Below are positions 40,676-42,079 of a DNA stretch of 42,079 bases, piece by piece. The notes below the pieces were generated by a model. It made no database searches, was not told the DNA's origin, and saw only the letters and a program-made list of their open reading frames with translations. This DNA is from Weizmannia acidilactici (GTDB lineage: Bacteria; Bacillota; Bacilli; Bacillales; Bacillaceae_C), in NCBI RefSeq assembly GCF_008974225.1, contig NZ_BKZR01000032.1, forward strand, positions 1 through 42,079, in the 5' to 3' direction. Numbering within the stretch: position 1 is the stretch's first letter; each line of letters opens with the position of its first letter. The position numbers and the translations under genes are program-made.

Positions 40676-41905
40676 ATGCACTTAACAAGGCGAATTGCAG
40701 TTATGGCTTTTGCCATTTTTGTTGGCACGTCACAGCTAAATGCCTATGCAGAAACAGATCAAAATTCCTTACAGAAAAAATTGGATGAAAACACGCAGAT
40801 CATCCAAAAGAAAGAATCCGAAAAAAAATCCGTAGAAAGCGAAATGGAAAATTTGCAAAAAGACTGGAATGCTTTGCAATCATCCATTCAGCAAAATAAA
40901 GAAGACATCACAACAATAGAAAATAAAATCCAGTCGGCAAACGATTTGATTGAAAAGAAAAAAGAAGAAATCGTACATCTGGAAGACCAGGTTTCTGCAA
41001 GAGAAGACGTTATGAAAAAACGTCTTGTTGCCATGCAAAAAAACAACGAATACGGCTTCGTCATCGAGACATTGTTAAACGCTGATAGCTTCGGCGATTT
41101 AATCAACCGGATCAACGCCGTCACCACATTGTTAAATGCCGATTCGCAGCTTTTGGACCAGCAAAAAGCCGATCTTGAGAAAATCGAAGCGGATAAAAAG
41201 GAAATTGCAGAGCAGGAAAAAGTGCTGGAACAGGAGCAACAAAATCTTAAAAACAGTCAAATCAAGCTTCAGTCAAATTTGAAAGAAAAAGAAGTTGCAC
41301 TGTCAAAGTTAAAAACAAAGTATAATAGTCTTGATAAAGAGCTGACAAAAGCCCAGCAAAACAAGTCAGACCTGAAAGCGCAAATCAGCAATCTGCAAAA
41401 AGAATTAAAAGCGCAGCAGGAAGCGGCAAAAGCAAGGGCTGAAGCGCTGGAAAAGCAGCAGCGTGAGGCGGATACCGAAAAGGTTGCTGAGGCTGAAGCT
41501 GAGAAAACTGCCCAAGCTGAAGCTAAAAAAGCGGCTCACACAAATGCACAATCTGCTGCCAAATCGAACTTCAACTCAAGTGCCAGCGCGGATCCATCAT
41601 CCAGCACGCAGACTTCAGGCAAGTCATTTTATGTGACAGCCACTGCTTACAGCCACGAAGATACAAAATTGGATATTACCGCTTTAGGATACAACATCAA
41701 GAAAAACCCGAACATGAAATTGATCGCAGTGGATCCGTCGGTTATCCCGCTCGGCAGCAAAGTCTGGGTTGAAGGGTACGGCGTTGCAATCGCAGGAGAT
41801 ACAGGTGGGGCCATCAAAGGACACACGATTGACTTACTGATGCCAAATAAAAAAGCTTGCCTCGCATGGGGGCGGAAAACTGTAAAAGTCATTATATTGA
41901 ATTAA
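40676..41905 (+). CDS. Secreted coiled-coil protein with C-terminal 3D domain (cell-wall hydrolase-like)
   Basis: A 409-residue exported protein. Residues 1-25 are a signal peptide (MHLTRRIAVMAFAIFVGTSQLNAYA). Residues about 27-260 form long coiled coils of the CwlO/PcsB N-terminal type, including MQKNNEYGFVIETLLNADSFGDLINRINAVTTLL, which is typical of that domain. An Ala/Glu/Lys then Ser-rich linker follows (about 255-315). The end (about 318-409) is a 3D domain: FYVTATAYS, DITALG, IAVDPSVIPLGSKVWVEGYG and AIAGDTGGAIKGHTIDL, holding the three Asp of the MltA-like lytic transglycosylase fold, as in YocH. The usual NlpC/P60 domain of CwlO is replaced. AGGGAG precedes the ATG. Confidence 0.88.
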   Translation: MHLTRRIAVMAFAIFVGTSQLNAYAETDQNSLQKKLDENTQIIQKKESEKKSVESEMENLQKDWNALQSSIQQNKEDITTIENKIQSANDLIEKKKEEIVHLEDQVSAREDVMKKRLVAMQKNNEYGFVIETLLNADSFGDLINRINAVTTLLNADSQLLDQQKADLEKIEADKKEIAEQEKVLEQEQQNLKNSQIKLQSNLKEKEVALSKLKTKYNSLDKELTKAQQNKSDLKAQISNLQKELKAQQEAAKARAEALEKQQREADTEKVAEAEAEKTAQAEAKKAAHTNAQSAAKSNFNSSASADPSSSTQTSGKSFYVTATAYSHEDTKLDITALGYNIKKNPNMKLIAVDPSVIPLGSKVWVEGYGVAIAGDTGGAIKGHTIDLLMPNKKACLAWGRKTVKVIILN

Positions 41906-41908
41906 CGA

Positions 41909-41958
41909 AGGGGCTGTCTCAAAAGTCAATTAACTGACTTAGGGACACCCCCTTTTTT
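41909..41958 (+). terminator. Hairpin: terminator of the 3D gene and probable IS1182-type element end
   Basis: AAGGGG-TGTC and GACA-CCCCTT arms with an inner AAGTCA/TGACTT stem, followed by TTTTTT. The sequences GGGGCTGTCTCAAAAG and CTTAGGGACACCCCC resemble the ends of IS1182-type elements. Confidence 0.65.
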
Positions 41959-41959
41959 C

Positions 41960-42079
41960 ATAAAAAGTAAAAGTTATCAGAGATTGCTGATGGAAAACCA
42001 TGTAGCCCGCGTTGTCAATGATATGGTGAATCAAATCAGCGACGACTTCTTCTTCTCGTATTATAAAGGCGGAGGCCGT
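41960..42079 (+). pseudogene. N-terminal part of an IS1182-type transposase, running off the window
   Basis: An open frame through the window edge reads MENHVARVVNDMVNQISDDF then FFSYYKGGGR from 41990, matching the N-terminal ENH-VRVVN ... GGG segment of IS1182-family transposases. The frame stays open upstream to 41960, but no start codon with a ribosome site is visible, and the first residues usually found in the family seem to be lacking. It may be a 5'-damaged copy, or simply start at TTG 41984 or ATG 41990. Confidence 0.6.

Overview
The window looks like a chromosomal segment of a low-to-moderate-GC, spore-former-type Firmicute of the Bacillaceae. Supporting this are strong GGAGG ribosome sites, Bacillus-style neighbours (hom-thrC-thrB, Nnr, GalU, mmgD-type methylcitrate synthase, YfmL-like helicase, YqgV, LevR), a Rex/Fnr-type operator at adhE and a sigma-54/LevR mannose-type PTS. 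A fermentative facultative anaerobe such as Heyndrickxia (Bacillus) coagulans would fit; that name is an inference from gene content, not a sequence match.

Layout. 1-1643: right part of an IS1595-family element carrying a HIT-domain gene next to its transposase; its terminal repeat supplies the stop codon of the next gene. 1633-6804: YfmL-like DEAD-box helicase, bifunctional AdhE with two adjacent TTGTGAA-type operators, and a CorA transporter. 7109-7230: tRNA-Lys(CTT) with its terminator. 7333-10174: AbrB-like membrane protein, YhdT and PanF, translationally coupled. 10269-14271: GalU, the NAD(P)HX repair enzyme Nnr, a DUF4064 membrane protein and an atypical arginase-family protein. 14388-17668: hom-thrC-thrB, which takes aspartate semialdehyde to threonine. 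17740-20807: a TPP-riboswitch-controlled operon of a thiamine-binding-type protein and a ThiXYZ-like pyrimidine-precursor ABC transporter. 20819-23024: RraA-family protein and an amidase. 23142-23660: a decayed YsnF-type stress protein gene. 23673-27247: the methylcitrate cycle (prpC/mmgD, prpD, prpB) behind a perfect palindrome that resembles a cre site.

27500-35565 is the most structured region. A mannose-family PTS (stand-alone IIB, fused IIAB, IIC, IID) is read from a textbook sigma-54 promoter, with repeated upstream elements and a cre-like site. Its probable activator LevR lies just upstream. Between regulator and target operon sits a short group IIC intron remnant, placed exactly after the levR terminator, as this intron class prefers. 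A DUF956 (ManO-like) gene follows the operon under its own promoter.

35702-42079: a large TPR plus dynamin-like GTPase protein of unknown role, a YkgB-type 6-phosphogluconolactonase, a second thiamine-binding-family gene (YqgV-like, TTG start), and a secreted CwlO-like coiled-coil protein with a C-terminal 3D domain. At the right edge is the end of an IS1182-type element whose terminal hairpin also looks like the terminator of the preceding gene.

No CRISPR array, prophage or toxin-antitoxin system was seen. The candidates for something little described are the TPR-GTPase, the HIT gene inside the IS1595 element, and the intron placed between a sigma-54 activator and its operon.
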